Assembly: GCF_000381965.1 (NCBI RefSeq)
Contig: NZ_KB908454.1
Coordinates: forward strand, 221,724-285,723
Direction: 5' to 3'
DNA length: 64,000 nt
From: Oceanimonas smirnovii ATCC BAA-899
Lineage (GTDB): Bacteria > Pseudomonadota > Gammaproteobacteria > Enterobacterales > Aeromonadaceae
Numbering within the stretch: the first letter of the stretch is position 1; every line of letters begins with the position of its first letter. Made by a program: the position numbers and the translations under genes. A model generated the notes under the pieces. That model was not told the origin of the DNA. It saw only the letters and a program-made list of their open reading frames with translations, and ran no database searches. Shown piece by piece: positions 1 through 8,252 of the stretch.

Positions 1-486
1 CGTGGCCAGTTTATTGACACCATTAAAGTAGACTCGGCGCAGCTGATTAAACTTGAGTCGTTAAACGCCAAGCGCGACAGCGTGAACACTATTCGTGAAA
101 AAGTGGATGCCATTCACCAAAAGGCTCAGAGCCATTTGCTGCAGGCGCGCACCTATAATGGTGCTATTTCTGAGCAATTAAGCACCCTTGAGGGCATTTT
201 TAACCCCTTGAACATTACTTTTGAGTCACGCCGTTTTGGCGATGGTGCTTATGAAAGCTGGCTGGGCGAGCGCATTCATACCGAGTGGGGATTTGTAGGC
301 AGCAGCCAGAGTCTGATGGACTTCCTGTATCGTATTGCCGATGCAGACATCATTATTATTCCCGATGAGATAGAGATGATCCCTTATCAGGTGAGAGGCG
401 AGGCTAAATACAAGCTCTCGGGCAAGTTCATTTCATACCGAAAGCTGGCTCTTGATCAGATTAAGCAGCAGGAGCGTTTAAGATGA
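1..486 (+). CDS. PilO/GspM-like inner-membrane assembly protein (5' truncated)
   Basis: The reading frame is open from the first base, so the true start and any N-terminal membrane anchor lie upstream. The 161 visible codons begin with a probable coiled coil and continue into a small alpha/beta domain resembling the periplasmic part of PilO/GspM. In type II secretion and type IV pilus machines this protein is part of the inner-membrane platform linking the cytoplasmic ATPase to the secretin. The next gene starts inside this stop codon (ATGA overlap), followed by a PilP/GspC-like protein and a secretin, which is the PilO-PilP-PilQ order. The assignment rests mainly on this context and fold-like features because this family diverges strongly. 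An MshJ-type pilus protein is an alternative. Confidence 0.55.
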   Translation, partial: RGQFIDTIKVDSAQLIKLESLNAKRDSVNTIREKVDAIHQKAQSHLLQARTYNGAISEQLSTLEGIFNPLNITFESRRFGDGAYESWLGERIHTEWGFVGSSQSLMDFLYRIADADIIIIPDEIEMIPYQVRGEAKYKLSGKFISYRKLALDQIKQQERLR

Positions 487-974
487 GCCTGTTAACGCCG
501 TTTGATATAAGGCTGATTGCCGGCTTTGCAGCCTGTGCCGTGCTGGCTACTGTGGTGACTGCCTGGTCTATTAGCAGTGATGCGGAAGACGATGCGGCCA
601 GTGGCAATAATTTTCGGTTTGCGCTGAACGAGTATGAGCCCTGGCCAGATTTGGCACCGGGCAACCTGTTTGTGAGCGGACGCAGCCGAAATGATGCAGA
701 TAAAAAAGCAGAAAAGCAGGAAGTTGCAGAAGAAGTGGTCTCTTCCGAGCCGGTGCTGACCACCATTATTACCCGTGGCAGCGAGAAATTTGCTGTTTTT
801 CTGATCGGCAAGACCAAGAAAATGGTGCAGGTGGGCGACAACCTGAATGAGGTTGCTAAAGTGACGGCAATTAATGACTATACCGTCACCATTTCCACTG
901 CTGATGGCACCAGCGATTTTGTTATTTTCCCATCCTCCAGTGACAAGCTGAACCAGGTTTCTACAGATGCGTAA
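483..974 (+). CDS. GspC/PilP-like periplasmic linker of a type II secretion system
   Basis: This 163-residue protein has one membrane helix at about residues 8-28, a charged linker rich in Glu, Lys and Asp at about 60-85, and a beta-rich C-terminal domain at about 88-155 resembling the homology-region domain of GspC/PilP (VLTTIITRG, then VQVGDNL). That domain normally contacts the N-terminal domains of the secretin. No PDZ domain is present, so it is shorter than classical GspC. It overlaps the upstream gene by 4 bases and the secretin gene by 8 bases, indicating tight translational coupling. Its assignment to a secretin-dependent export machine is well supported by position, but the exact subfamily is less certain. 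Confidence 0.65.
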   Translation: MSLLTPFDIRLIAGFAACAVLATVVTAWSISSDAEDDAASGNNFRFALNEYEPWPDLAPGNLFVSGRSRNDADKKAEKQEVAEEVVSSEPVLTTIITRGSEKFAVFLIGKTKKMVQVGDNLNEVAKVTAINDYTVTISTADGTSDFVIFPSSSDKLNQVSTDA

Positions 975-3117
975 ATTTAGTAAAAAGGAATATACCCCCG
1001 CATACAGCAAGTTGGCGCTCTGTGTGCTCTCCGGTCTGGTGTTGTCTGGCTGTGTTACTCAGCCAGATATGACAGTAAAACCCGTGCAGGCCACCAAAAT
1101 GAGTGATGCCTCCAGCCAGGTGATTGTAAACGAGACTGAAGGTGCCTTGTCTGGCCAGGGCGGGCGCTTTATTAATCCGCGCAGCAATGTGCCGGCAGCA
1201 CCCTTGTTGCGACAGGCTGAGTCTGGCACTGCTGAGCGTAACAACATTGCCCTGCCTGAAGAAAAAGTAAGCATTAATGCCGATGGCATGCCGCTTAACT
1301 ATTTTATTAACCTGGCGCTGGGGGACGTGCTGGGGCTGGATTATATTGTTGACGAGTCTTTGGCAAACAATGAACAGCTGGTAACCCTGCGGGTAACCCA
1401 GCCGGTGAGCAGTGATCGTATGCTGGGCTTGATTGAAGAAGCCCTGCAGGTAAATGGCGTGATGCTGACGGTTTCTGATGGTCTGGTTACGGTGATTCCT
1501 TCTTCCAAGGGCGAAAAAGGGAATATTTCTCTGCTGGCTGAAACAGTGGGTCCCAAGCTGAAGTATGGCAACGTGGTAGAGATTATTCCTATTTACTATT
1601 TGCCCATGATTGAAGCCAGCAGCATGGCCGAGCGTATTGTGCGCGAGAGCCAGGGAACTGTGCTTATTCAGAACAACCTGAATGCCCTTATGGTGATCTC
1701 TCGACGGGATGATATTGAGAAAATCCATCAGCTGCTGACAAAACTTGACGTACCCAAACGGGTATCTAGCCATATGACGGTGGTGCAGCCTTCTTATCTT
1801 ACTCAGCAAGAGCTGATGGAAGATTTGCAGCGTGCACTGAAAGCTGCCGGCGTGCCGGTGTATGAAGAAGAAGGCAATAACGGTGTGGTGCTGGTGCCCA
1901 TGTCCAATAATATTCTGCTGATCTCATCATCTACCCGGGCCTGGCTGGATTATACCCAAGATTGGGTAACGCGGCTGGATCGGCCTAAACCAGTGGGCAG
2001 CGGCGATGGCGTATATGCCTATTATATGAAGAACACCAAAGCAGCAGACGCCTGGGAGGTGGTGTCGGCTATTTTTGGTGCCCAGAAAGAAATGGGCGAG
2101 GGCGAGCAGCCCGGTGTTGACCTGCTGGCCAATGCAAACAAAGAGATTGAGCGCAACAACACCAATATGGTGACGCCCACCTATCCATTGCCCGGCAACC
2201 GTGGCGGCATGCGTGATAATAACAATAATGCCCGCGCCCAGAGCATGAGCGTGGTAACTGATGAATATAGAGTAGTGGTGGATGCCAAGCGTAACGCACT
2301 GATCTTTACCGGTCGCTACAGCGACTATCAGCGTCTGGTGGAACTGCTCAAGTTTGTGGATCAGCGCCCGCGGCAGGTGCTGCTGCAGGCTGTTATTGCC
2401 GAGGTGTCTTTGCAAGACAGCACCAGTTTGGGTGTGTCCTGGGATATTACTGACGGTGACATAACCGGCGGCACCAGTGCGCTGGCAAGCTCTGGCTTTC
2501 TTAACCTGACGGGTGTGTTCTCTGATGTAACCGCCCGGCTGAACGCCGCTCTGACTAATAGCCAGGCGCGTATTTTGTCTACGCCGCGCATTATTGCGCT
2601 GGATCAGGAGTCGGCCAGCATTAACGTGGGTGACCAGATAGCGGTGAAAACCGGCCAGATTGGCGGCTCTGATAACAACCAGGAAGTGGCCACATTTCAG
2701 TATATTTCTGTAGGCCTGACGTTGGATATTACGCCTTCCATTAACCAGAATGGCCTGGTGGAGCTGACTATCAGTCAGGAAGTAAGTGTTCCCGGCACCG
2801 GTGGCGGTGGTGACACACCGCCCATACAAACCCGCTCCCTTAACACCAAGCTGCTGGCCGACAGCGGCGACACTGTATATATGGGGGGGTTGATCCGGCG
2901 TAACACCACCACCACAGAGCGCAAGGTGCCTTTCTTTGGTGATATTCCCGGACTGGGCTATTTGTTCAAGTCTCAGGAAGACGACGTTAACATTACCGAG
3001 CTGGTACTGCTGATCACGCCTTATGTGATTAACTCCCGGGAAGACGCCGGCTTCTATACCAATGAGTTCCGTACCATTACAGGTTGGAACCCGTTTGAGC
3101 CGCAAGGGCAAAGCTGA
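967..3117 (+). CDS. Outer-membrane secretin (GspD/SpsD-like lipoprotein), putative S-layer export channel
   Basis: This 716-residue secretin has a lipoprotein signal with lipobox LSGC near residue 28. N0-type and repeated N-domains span about residues 95-450, with a low-complexity Asn/Arg-rich insert near 400-420. The C-terminal secretin domain covers about 470-700 (VLLQAVIAEVSL; ILSTPRIIALD; VPFFGDIPGLGYLF; ELVLLITPYVI). It would form the multimeric outer-membrane pore of a type II secretion-like system. In Aeromonas, dedicated secretins of this family (SpsD) export S-layer subunits. Here the secretin lies about 1.1 kb upstream of a highly expressed exported protein with S-layer features. 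The start overlaps the preceding gene, and the stop overlaps the following sulfotransferase start in TGATG. Substrate specificity is inferred from position. Confidence 0.9.
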   Translation: MRKFSKKEYTPAYSKLALCVLSGLVLSGCVTQPDMTVKPVQATKMSDASSQVIVNETEGALSGQGGRFINPRSNVPAAPLLRQAESGTAERNNIALPEEKVSINADGMPLNYFINLALGDVLGLDYIVDESLANNEQLVTLRVTQPVSSDRMLGLIEEALQVNGVMLTVSDGLVTVIPSSKGEKGNISLLAETVGPKLKYGNVVEIIPIYYLPMIEASSMAERIVRESQGTVLIQNNLNALMVISRRDDIEKIHQLLTKLDVPKRVSSHMTVVQPSYLTQQELMEDLQRALKAAGVPVYEEEGNNGVVLVPMSNNILLISSSTRAWLDYTQDWVTRLDRPKPVGSGDGVYAYYMKNTKAADAWEVVSAIFGAQKEMGEGEQPGVDLLANANKEIERNNTNMVTPTYPLPGNRGGMRDNNNNARAQSMSVVTDEYRVVVDAKRNALIFTGRYSDYQRLVELLKFVDQRPRQVLLQAVIAEVSLQDSTSLGVSWDITDGDITGGTSALASSGFLNLTGVFSDVTARLNAALTNSQARILSTPRIIALDQESASINVGDQIAVKTGQIGGSDNNQEVATFQYISVGLTLDITPSINQNGLVELTISQEVSVPGTGGGGDTPPIQTRSLNTKLLADSGDTVYMGGLIRRNTTTTERKVPFFGDIPGLGYLFKSQEDDVNITELVLLITPYVINSREDAGFYTNEFRTITGWNPFEPQGQS

Positions 3118-3800
3118 TGAAGCTGATTTCTCTTCATTTGCCTAAAACTGCAGGGTCCAGCTTCAGAACTACGCTGGAAGAGGTGTTTGGTGAGCGCCTG
3201 CTGTGTGATTATGGTGACAGAAGCATCAGCAAGCCACCTGTGCAGCGACACAGAGAAGTGCTGTCATCAGCGCTTGCTGTGGCTGAGCAGGGAGTAGAAG
3301 CCCATGATTGTATTCATGGCCACTTTTTGCCGGTGAAATATTTGCCACTGGCCGATAGTGAGCCTTGTACCTTTATTACCTGGATGCGCCATCCTGTTGA
3401 ACGGTTGATATCTCATTATCATTATTGGCAGCAGACCTATGATCCCATGCTTTCAGCGCCGCACCATAAGCGAGTGATAGAAGAAAAATGGTCATTGGAG
3501 CAGTTTTGCCTTAGTAAGCAGTTTCGTAACATTTACACTCAGTATTTGTGGGGGTTTCCCCAGAGTAACTTCAGTTTTGTGGGCATAACAGAGCATTACA
3601 GTGAAGATATGGATTACTTCTCTCAGTATGTATTAAAACACCCTGTTAACAAGCACACAGTGAATGTGACCAGCGGCGGTCAAGCCCGTGAGCAGCTGCC
3701 TCCAAGCATACAAGAAGCTGTGGAGCGCTTTCATGCCGCAGATATGCAGCTTTATGAGCAGGCACTACGAAGGCGGGCAAAAAGACATCACATTAACTAA
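3117..3800 (+). CDS. Sulfotransferase family protein translationally coupled to the secretin
   Basis: This is a 227-residue protein of the PAPS-dependent sulfotransferase fold. The 5'-phosphosulfate-binding loop is at the N-terminus (LPKTAGSSFRTTL, from about residue 8). A 3'-phosphate-binding segment is likely around FITWMRHPVERLISHYHYW (about residues 84-102). No signal peptide or membrane helix is seen, so it should act in the cytoplasm, transferring sulfate from PAPS to a carbohydrate or other acceptor. Its ATG overlaps the secretin TGA, and a strong terminator follows immediately, so it ends the secretion operon. A sulfotransferase in this position is unexpected. With the two other sulfotransferase domains downstream, it suggests sulfation of a surface glycan. 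The acceptor is unknown. Confidence 0.82.
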   Translation: MKLISLHLPKTAGSSFRTTLEEVFGERLLCDYGDRSISKPPVQRHREVLSSALAVAEQGVEAHDCIHGHFLPVKYLPLADSEPCTFITWMRHPVERLISHYHYWQQTYDPMLSAPHHKRVIEEKWSLEQFCLSKQFRNIYTQYLWGFPQSNFSFVGITEHYSEDMDYFSQYVLKHPVNKHTVNVTSGGQAREQLPPSIQEAVERFHAADMQLYEQALRRRAKRHHIN

Positions 3801-3829
3801 AAAAGCGGACCTCAGGGTCCGCTTTTTTG
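3799..3829 (+). terminator. Rho-independent terminator after the secretion/sulfotransferase operon
   Basis: A perfect GC-rich stem (AAAAGCGGACC paired with GGTCCGCTTTT around a TCAG loop) is followed by a T-run, directly after the stop codon at 3800. It isolates the upstream operon from the S-layer-like gene. Confidence 0.9.
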
Positions 3830-4246
3830 TTTCCGTGTTGTTAATAAATGGATAAAGCCTGAGGGGCTCGATTGGGGCTTTTTTTACATTTTAGTAGTGC
3901 GGGATTTTGTCGCAAAAATCCTCCTATATTCCTTATTTTTAGCATAAAAGCTAATTGAAATTTCTTCTGGATCTAGATATGGCGTCATTTTTTTTGCGTT
4001 TTGCAATAAATGTGATCTGAGTGAGTCTTTCAGGTGATGCAAGACGAAATTTTTCAGCGCTTAGCTTGTTGACACTCGCGCCAGATTTCTACTATCCTCA
4101 CTGCGCGCACTTCGGGGTGCTGTGTTACATATGCTTATCATTGTGACCTTCACAGTGCGCCGAAGGTTGATGAGGAACAGGGAGCGCTTGCAGTGGTGTA
4201 AGTGACTCATTTCCAAAAAGCAAAATGGATCCAAAAGGAAACAATA
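3830..4246 (+). promoter_or_regulatory. Long AT-rich leader with a strong sigma-70-type promoter for the S-layer-like gene
   Basis: This 417-base gap has no convincing gene. It is AT-rich from about 3880 to 4060. A perfect -35 box TTGACA lies at 4069-4074, with a plausible -10 TACTAT at 4090-4095 (15-base spacing) and a GC-rich discriminator CTGCGCGC just downstream. That layout resembles stable-RNA promoters under growth-rate control. Transcription from about 4102 would leave a 5' leader of roughly 145 bases before the ATG at 4247, which has a good Shine-Dalgarno (AAAAGGA at 4233-4239). Long leaders are typical of stable S-layer mRNAs. The exact start site is inferred and other promoters may exist in the AT-rich part. 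Confidence 0.6.
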
Positions 4247-5992
4247 ATGTTTAAAAAGACTCTGATCGCTGCAGCGGTCTCTATGGTTGCAACTGCTCCT
4301 GCTTTTGCTGATGTTGATATCGTTAATGAAAACTCCTGGCAGATCACCAAGATTGCCAACGTGTCCAAGCAGTCTGCACTGGACTTCTCTACTGCTGTTG
4401 AGGACGTAGAACTGCGTTTTGACAACGGTACTGTGCCTGCTGACCGCGAGCTGCGTAACAATGGTTTCCTGGTAATTGAAATCAACGAAGAGTCTGGTGC
4501 TACCTTTAACGCACCTGAAGTTCGTCAGTGGCTGACTACCGATGCTCCCAACGCTGCTTCTCTGGACGGTCTGGCTGTTTCTACCGACCTGGGTGGTTCT
4601 GAGTCTGTTGTGACTTCTAACGCTCTTGCTGAACTTGAGCGTTTCTTCCAGACTACTCTGGACAATGGTTATACCACTATCGTTCATAACCTGGACAAAG
4701 ATGGCCGCCGCCTGCGTATTGCTCTGAAAAACGACGTTGAAACTGCCGTTTTCTCCGACGCCCGTGTAGATGTGAACCTGTCTGAAGGTAATAACATTTT
4801 CCGTCTGATTGAAGCCTACAACACCGACGTTGAAGATGTGCTGCTGACTGTTGGTGCCCAGCAAAACGGCTCTTACACTCACGACATTCTGGAAACTCCG
4901 GTTGTATTTGATCAGTCTGCTGAGCTGTATTCTCTGACCCGCACCAAACAGGGCCAGGCCACTGCGCTGGTTGATACCTTCTTTGAAAACTACAAGCTGG
5001 GTCTGAACAACGCAGCCTCTAACCACGATGGCTATGATTCAATCCGCCCTTCTTATGAAGGTGAAGACACTGACATCGTTGGTCGTTTCGTAATTGCTAA
5101 CGAAACCAGCAACCAGAACATTCAGAAAGGTCAGGTTCGTCTGACCATGACTGGTGATTTCTCTGGTTTCCAGCGTAATGCTCAAAACTTCCTGCTGAAA
5201 GCTGATGGTACTGCCACTGAATGGAAAATCACCTCTGCCGGCACCGCTCGTCGTCTGGTTGATACTGTAGGTACTCTGCAGAGCCCGACTCAGCCTTCTC
5301 AGGTTATTGAGTCTATTCTGTATAACTTCACTCCGAATGATGGTACCGGCACTACTGGCTCTACCAATGGTGATAACACTGGTAACAACAACGACATTCG
5401 CCCGGGTTATGGTGACGTTCAGAACAACGGTGCCATCAACGGTGGTAACTACAACATTACTGCTGATATCGGTCAGTTCAACCGTGAAACTCTGGAAGCA
5501 GAAGCTAACGAAACTGACTCTTACTACCCGTTCGATGCTAACCTGGCCAACATCATCATTGTTGACCGTGACGGCATGAAGTTTGACACCATCACCACCG
5601 GTAGCTCTTCCGCTAACAAGATCTTCATCCGTGATGTGTCCAACCGTCTGGGTACCAGCGGTGGCAAGATCCTGGTAACTCTGGTTGAGTACGACAAGCA
5701 CGGTGCCCACCAGGGTGGTAAAGGTACTGTTCGCGCTGACCGTCAGTTGCTGAAAAACGTAACCCTGCCCAGCGGCGGTGCTGTTACCCTGACCCCCGCT
5801 TCTGTTGCTGCAGACCTGGGCATTCAGATCGCTCCTTCTCACCAGGCCCGCTTCATCTTTGAAGTGCAGACCAACCAGGGTGAAGTGGCTATCAAGAAGT
5901 CCAACTCTGAAGGCGTAGACATCAAGAACGGTACCCGTAACGTTAACCAGCGTGACGGTGACAACGGCAATCTGGTTGACTTTACTCTGTAA
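4247..5992 (+). CDS. Putative S-layer / major secreted surface protein
   Basis: This 581-residue protein has a classic signal peptide, MFKKTLIAAAVSMV then ATAPAFA, with predicted cleavage after residue 21. The mature part contains no cysteine, is acidic, rich in Thr, Asn and Ser, and looks beta-rich. A low-complexity Gly/Asn/Thr segment at about 370-405 probably links two domains. Codon choice is extreme (CTG for Leu, CGT/CGC for Arg, AAC for Asn, GGT for Gly) and unlike the neighbouring AT-rich genes, as expected for a very abundant protein. Its position between a dedicated-looking secretin operon and a Wzt/AbcA-like gene matches the vapA-type S-layer loci of Aeromonas. An upstream in-frame GTG at 4202 was rejected because the ATG at 4247 has the ribosome site and signal peptide. 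S-layer function is inferred; another abundant secreted protein is possible. Confidence 0.7.
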   Translation: MFKKTLIAAAVSMVATAPAFADVDIVNENSWQITKIANVSKQSALDFSTAVEDVELRFDNGTVPADRELRNNGFLVIEINEESGATFNAPEVRQWLTTDAPNAASLDGLAVSTDLGGSESVVTSNALAELERFFQTTLDNGYTTIVHNLDKDGRRLRIALKNDVETAVFSDARVDVNLSEGNNIFRLIEAYNTDVEDVLLTVGAQQNGSYTHDILETPVVFDQSAELYSLTRTKQGQATALVDTFFENYKLGLNNAASNHDGYDSIRPSYEGEDTDIVGRFVIANETSNQNIQKGQVRLTMTGDFSGFQRNAQNFLLKADGTATEWKITSAGTARRLVDTVGTLQSPTQPSQVIESILYNFTPNDGTGTTGSTNGDNTGNNNDIRPGYGDVQNNGAINGGNYNITADIGQFNRETLEAEANETDSYYPFDANLANIIIVDRDGMKFDTITTGSSSANKIFIRDVSNRLGTSGGKILVTLVEYDKHGAHQGGKGTVRADRQLLKNVTLPSGGAVTLTPASVAADLGIQIAPSHQARFIFEVQTNQGEVAIKKSNSEGVDIKNGTRNVNQRDGDNGNLVDFTL

Positions 5993-6010
5993 AGATAATT
6001 GGTTTGTTGC

Positions 6011-6060
6011 AAAGGGAGCTTCGGCTCCCTTTTTTTATGCCTGCCAAATTTTGGCAGGCA
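6011..6060 (+). terminator. Tandem terminator hairpins after the S-layer-like gene
   Basis: A first stem-loop (AAAGGGAGC TTCG GCTCCCTTT with a long T-run, 6011-6036) is followed at once by a second perfect 11-bp inverted repeat (TGCCTGCCAAA / TTTGGCAGGCA, 6038-6060). The first is a textbook rho-independent terminator. The second may stop read-through or protect the mRNA 3' end. Confidence 0.85.
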
Positions 6061-6074
6061 CTATTTTTGCCGGC

Positions 6075-6103
6075 TCAACATGGCTGTTGTGCTCTGGTAT
6101 ACT
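6075..6103 (+). promoter_or_regulatory. Candidate sigma-70 promoter for the Wzt-like gene
   Basis: An extended -10 (TGG then TATACT, 6095-6103) lies 17 bases downstream of TCAACA (6075-6080, 4 of 6 matches to TTGACA). It sits after the terminator pair and about 32 bases before the ATG at 6135, so the downstream glycan genes likely have their own promoter. Confidence 0.5.
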
Positions 6104-6134
6104 GCTTCCTTTTGTGGGGCTAAGAGCGGTTTAT

Positions 6135-7451
6135 ATGGCGGTTATCAGGGTAGAGCAGGTATGCAAGTCGTTTGTGACTACCCAGTCACCCTGGGCGCTG
6201 ATTAAAAAGCACCTGTTTAACTCTGTAAATGTTCCTTATTTTCAGGCGCTTAAAGGTATCAGCTTTCATGCTGAAGCAGGGGAAACCATCGGCATTGTGG
6301 GCCATAATGGCTCGGGTAAGTCGACCCTGCTGCAAATTATTTGCGGAGTAATGCAGCCAGACAGCGGCAAGGTAACCGTAGAAGGCCGGGTAGCGGCGCT
6401 GCTTGAGCTGGGCTCTGGCTTTAATCCCGAGTTTACCGGCCGTGAAAATGTCTATTTTAATGCCATGCTGTTGGGCCTGAGCCGGCAGGAAGTGGATGCT
6501 TCTTTTGATCAGGTTGTTGCGTTTTCCGGCATTGGCGACTTTCTGGAGCAGCCGGTAAAGACCTATTCCAGTGGCATGATGTTACGTTTGGCTTTTTCGG
6601 TCATTATTCACAGCAACCCACAGATATTAATTGTGGATGAAGCGTTAGCCGTGGGTGATGAAGCATTTCAAAGAAAGTGTTATGCCAGGCTTAAACAGTT
6701 ACAGGCCGCAGGTGTTACTTTGCTGTTTGTCTCTCACTCTGCCGGCCAGGTTATTGAGCTGTGTGATCGTGCTGTGTTGCTGGACCATGGTGAGATGTTA
6801 ATGATAGGTGAGCCCAAGCAGGTGGTGCATCATTATCATAAGCTGTTGCATATGGAGCAGGGGGAGCGAGAGCGTTTTCGTCTGCATTTGCAGCAATTTG
6901 GCCATACTGACAGCTATGTTCCTACAGATGAAGAGTCTGAAAATTCACCTGCTCCTGTTATCTCTGAAGCGGTTTTTAATGCAGAACTGCAACCCGAAAC
7001 CACTGTCTGGTATTCCTCTCGCGGTGCTGTGCTTAGTGCACCTCATTTACAGAATTTAAACGGCGAAAAGGTTAATTTGCTGGAGTCGGGCCAGCGCTAC
7101 CGTTATTGTTATCATGTCACCTTTGAACAGGATGCGTTTGAAGTTGGTTTTGGCATGATGATTAAAACGCTGAGTGGCATACCCATTAGCGGTGCTACAA
7201 CCACCCGAAATCATCAGCATCGCATTCCGTTTGTGGCGGCTGGCAGTTGTTTTACCATTAAGTTTGAGTTTGTATGTGCATTGCGAAATGGCACTTATTT
7301 TCTTAATTGTGGCTGCTCTGCACTGATTAATGGTGAGCGTGAGTTTTTACACAGAGGGGTTGATGTAGCCATGTTTCAGGTGATTGCCGAATCTGAAGAT
7401 GCTACCGGAATGATTGATTTGTGTGCTGGCTTTATGGCCGAAGAAGTTTGA
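6135..7451 (+). CDS. Wzt/AbcA-like polysaccharide ABC exporter ATPase with C-terminal glycan-binding domain
   Basis: This is a 438-residue protein. An ABC ATPase occupies about residues 1-240, with Walker A GHNGSGKST, signature YSSGMMLRLAF, Walker B ILIVDEALAVGD and H-loop FVSHS. After a linker, a C-terminal Wzt-type carbohydrate-binding domain covers about 280-430. Wzt proteins energise export of a finished O-polysaccharide through Wzm and read its terminal modification. The ATG at 6135 was chosen because the longer frame from 5952 would start inside the S-layer-like gene. No Wzm-type permease is encoded in the window. In A. salmonicida, the vapA-adjacent AbcA is a Wzt-like protein needed for O-polysaccharide and reported to influence vapA transcription, so this may be its counterpart. 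Confidence 0.88.
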   Translation: MAVIRVEQVCKSFVTTQSPWALIKKHLFNSVNVPYFQALKGISFHAEAGETIGIVGHNGSGKSTLLQIICGVMQPDSGKVTVEGRVAALLELGSGFNPEFTGRENVYFNAMLLGLSRQEVDASFDQVVAFSGIGDFLEQPVKTYSSGMMLRLAFSVIIHSNPQILIVDEALAVGDEAFQRKCYARLKQLQAAGVTLLFVSHSAGQVIELCDRAVLLDHGEMLMIGEPKQVVHHYHKLLHMEQGERERFRLHLQQFGHTDSYVPTDEESENSPAPVISEAVFNAELQPETTVWYSSRGAVLSAPHLQNLNGEKVNLLESGQRYRYCYHVTFEQDAFEVGFGMMIKTLSGIPISGATTTRNHQHRIPFVAAGSCFTIKFEFVCALRNGTYFLNCGCSALINGEREFLHRGVDVAMFQVIAESEDATGMIDLCAGFMAEEV

Positions 7452-7461
7452 GATTATAAAT

Positions 7462-8205
7462 ATGCCAAAGGTTAACCTTTTTATTGTCGGCACTCAGAAA
7501 GGGGGAACTACCGCCTTAGCCGAATTTATGTCTTTGCACCCTGATGTTTGCGTGGCTAAGAATAAAGAGGTGCATATTTTTGATCATGAAGCAGCTCCAG
7601 GCATGAGTGCTGAAGAGATTGACGAAGCGTATTCTCAGCACTTTTCTCATTATGGTGGAGAGCGTTACCGCTGTGATGCAACGCCGGTTTATATGTTTTT
7701 TTCCGACGTTGCTCGCCAGCTGTTGCAATATAACAAAGACGCTAAAGTAATAGTGTTGCTTCGTGACCCCGCAGAGCGGGCTTTGTCACATTTTCACATG
7801 CAAAAGCGACAGGGTAGTGAGCGTTTTTCTTTTCTTTCAGCCTTGTTAATAGAAAACCATCGTTTAAAAAAAGACAGTAAGCCTCGCTGTTTCAGCTCTG
7901 CCTGGCGCGCTTTTAGCTATAGAAGCAGAGGTTATTATAGCCGTCAGTTAGATGCTATATTTGACAATTTTAAAAAAGAACAGGTTCTTATATTGAGAAA
8001 TAATGATCTTGTTTATGATCATTATGGCTCATTGAATAAAGTTGCTGAATTCTTGGGTGTGGAGCGTTTTTGTTGCGAGCCGCGTAAGGTTTTTTCTGGC
8101 GAGTACAAGAAAAGCGTTTTTCAACGACTTTTACTTACTTTTTTAAGGTTGAGTTACTTTCCTGAACGTGTTCGTTTATATCGGCGTTACGGAATAAAGC
8201 TTTAA
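7462..8205 (+). CDS. Heparan-type sulfotransferase family protein
   Basis: This is a 247-residue cytosolic sulfotransferase. The 5'-phosphosulfate loop is at about residues 9-20 (GTQKGGTTALAEF) and the 3'-phosphate-binding segment at about 95-110 (VIVLLRDPAERALSHF). The sequence resembles bacterial relatives of heparan-sulfate N-/O-sulfotransferases, so a saccharide acceptor is likely. The ATG at 7462 starts 10 bases after the wzt-like stop; the longer in-frame start at 7414 lies inside the upstream gene. The gene is noticeably more AT-rich than the metabolic genes later in the window, consistent with acquisition. It is placed to modify the glycan exported or capped by the neighbouring enzymes. 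Confidence 0.82.
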   Translation: MPKVNLFIVGTQKGGTTALAEFMSLHPDVCVAKNKEVHIFDHEAAPGMSAEEIDEAYSQHFSHYGGERYRCDATPVYMFFSDVARQLLQYNKDAKVIVLLRDPAERALSHFHMQKRQGSERFSFLSALLIENHRLKKDSKPRCFSSAWRAFSYRSRGYYSRQLDAIFDNFKKEQVLILRNNDLVYDHYGSLNKVAEFLGVERFCCEPRKVFSGEYKKSVFQRLLLTFLRLSYFPERVRLYRRYGIKL

Positions 8206-8252
8206 TGAAAGCAACTCTTTATAAAACCAACTAAAGCATAACAGGAAACCAG

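Noticed and set aside
961..3111. Long minus-strand frames opposite the secretin gene
   Set aside because: The translations show no family features, overlap a clear secretin on the other strand, and are by-products of base composition.
4202..4246. Upstream in-frame GTG start for the S-layer-like protein
   Set aside because: The ATG at 4247 has a good ribosome site and gives a classic signal peptide; the extension would bury it.
5952..6134. Longer start for the Wzt-like protein
   Set aside because: It would begin inside the S-layer-like gene and translate through two terminator hairpins. The ATG at 6135 matches the family N-terminus.
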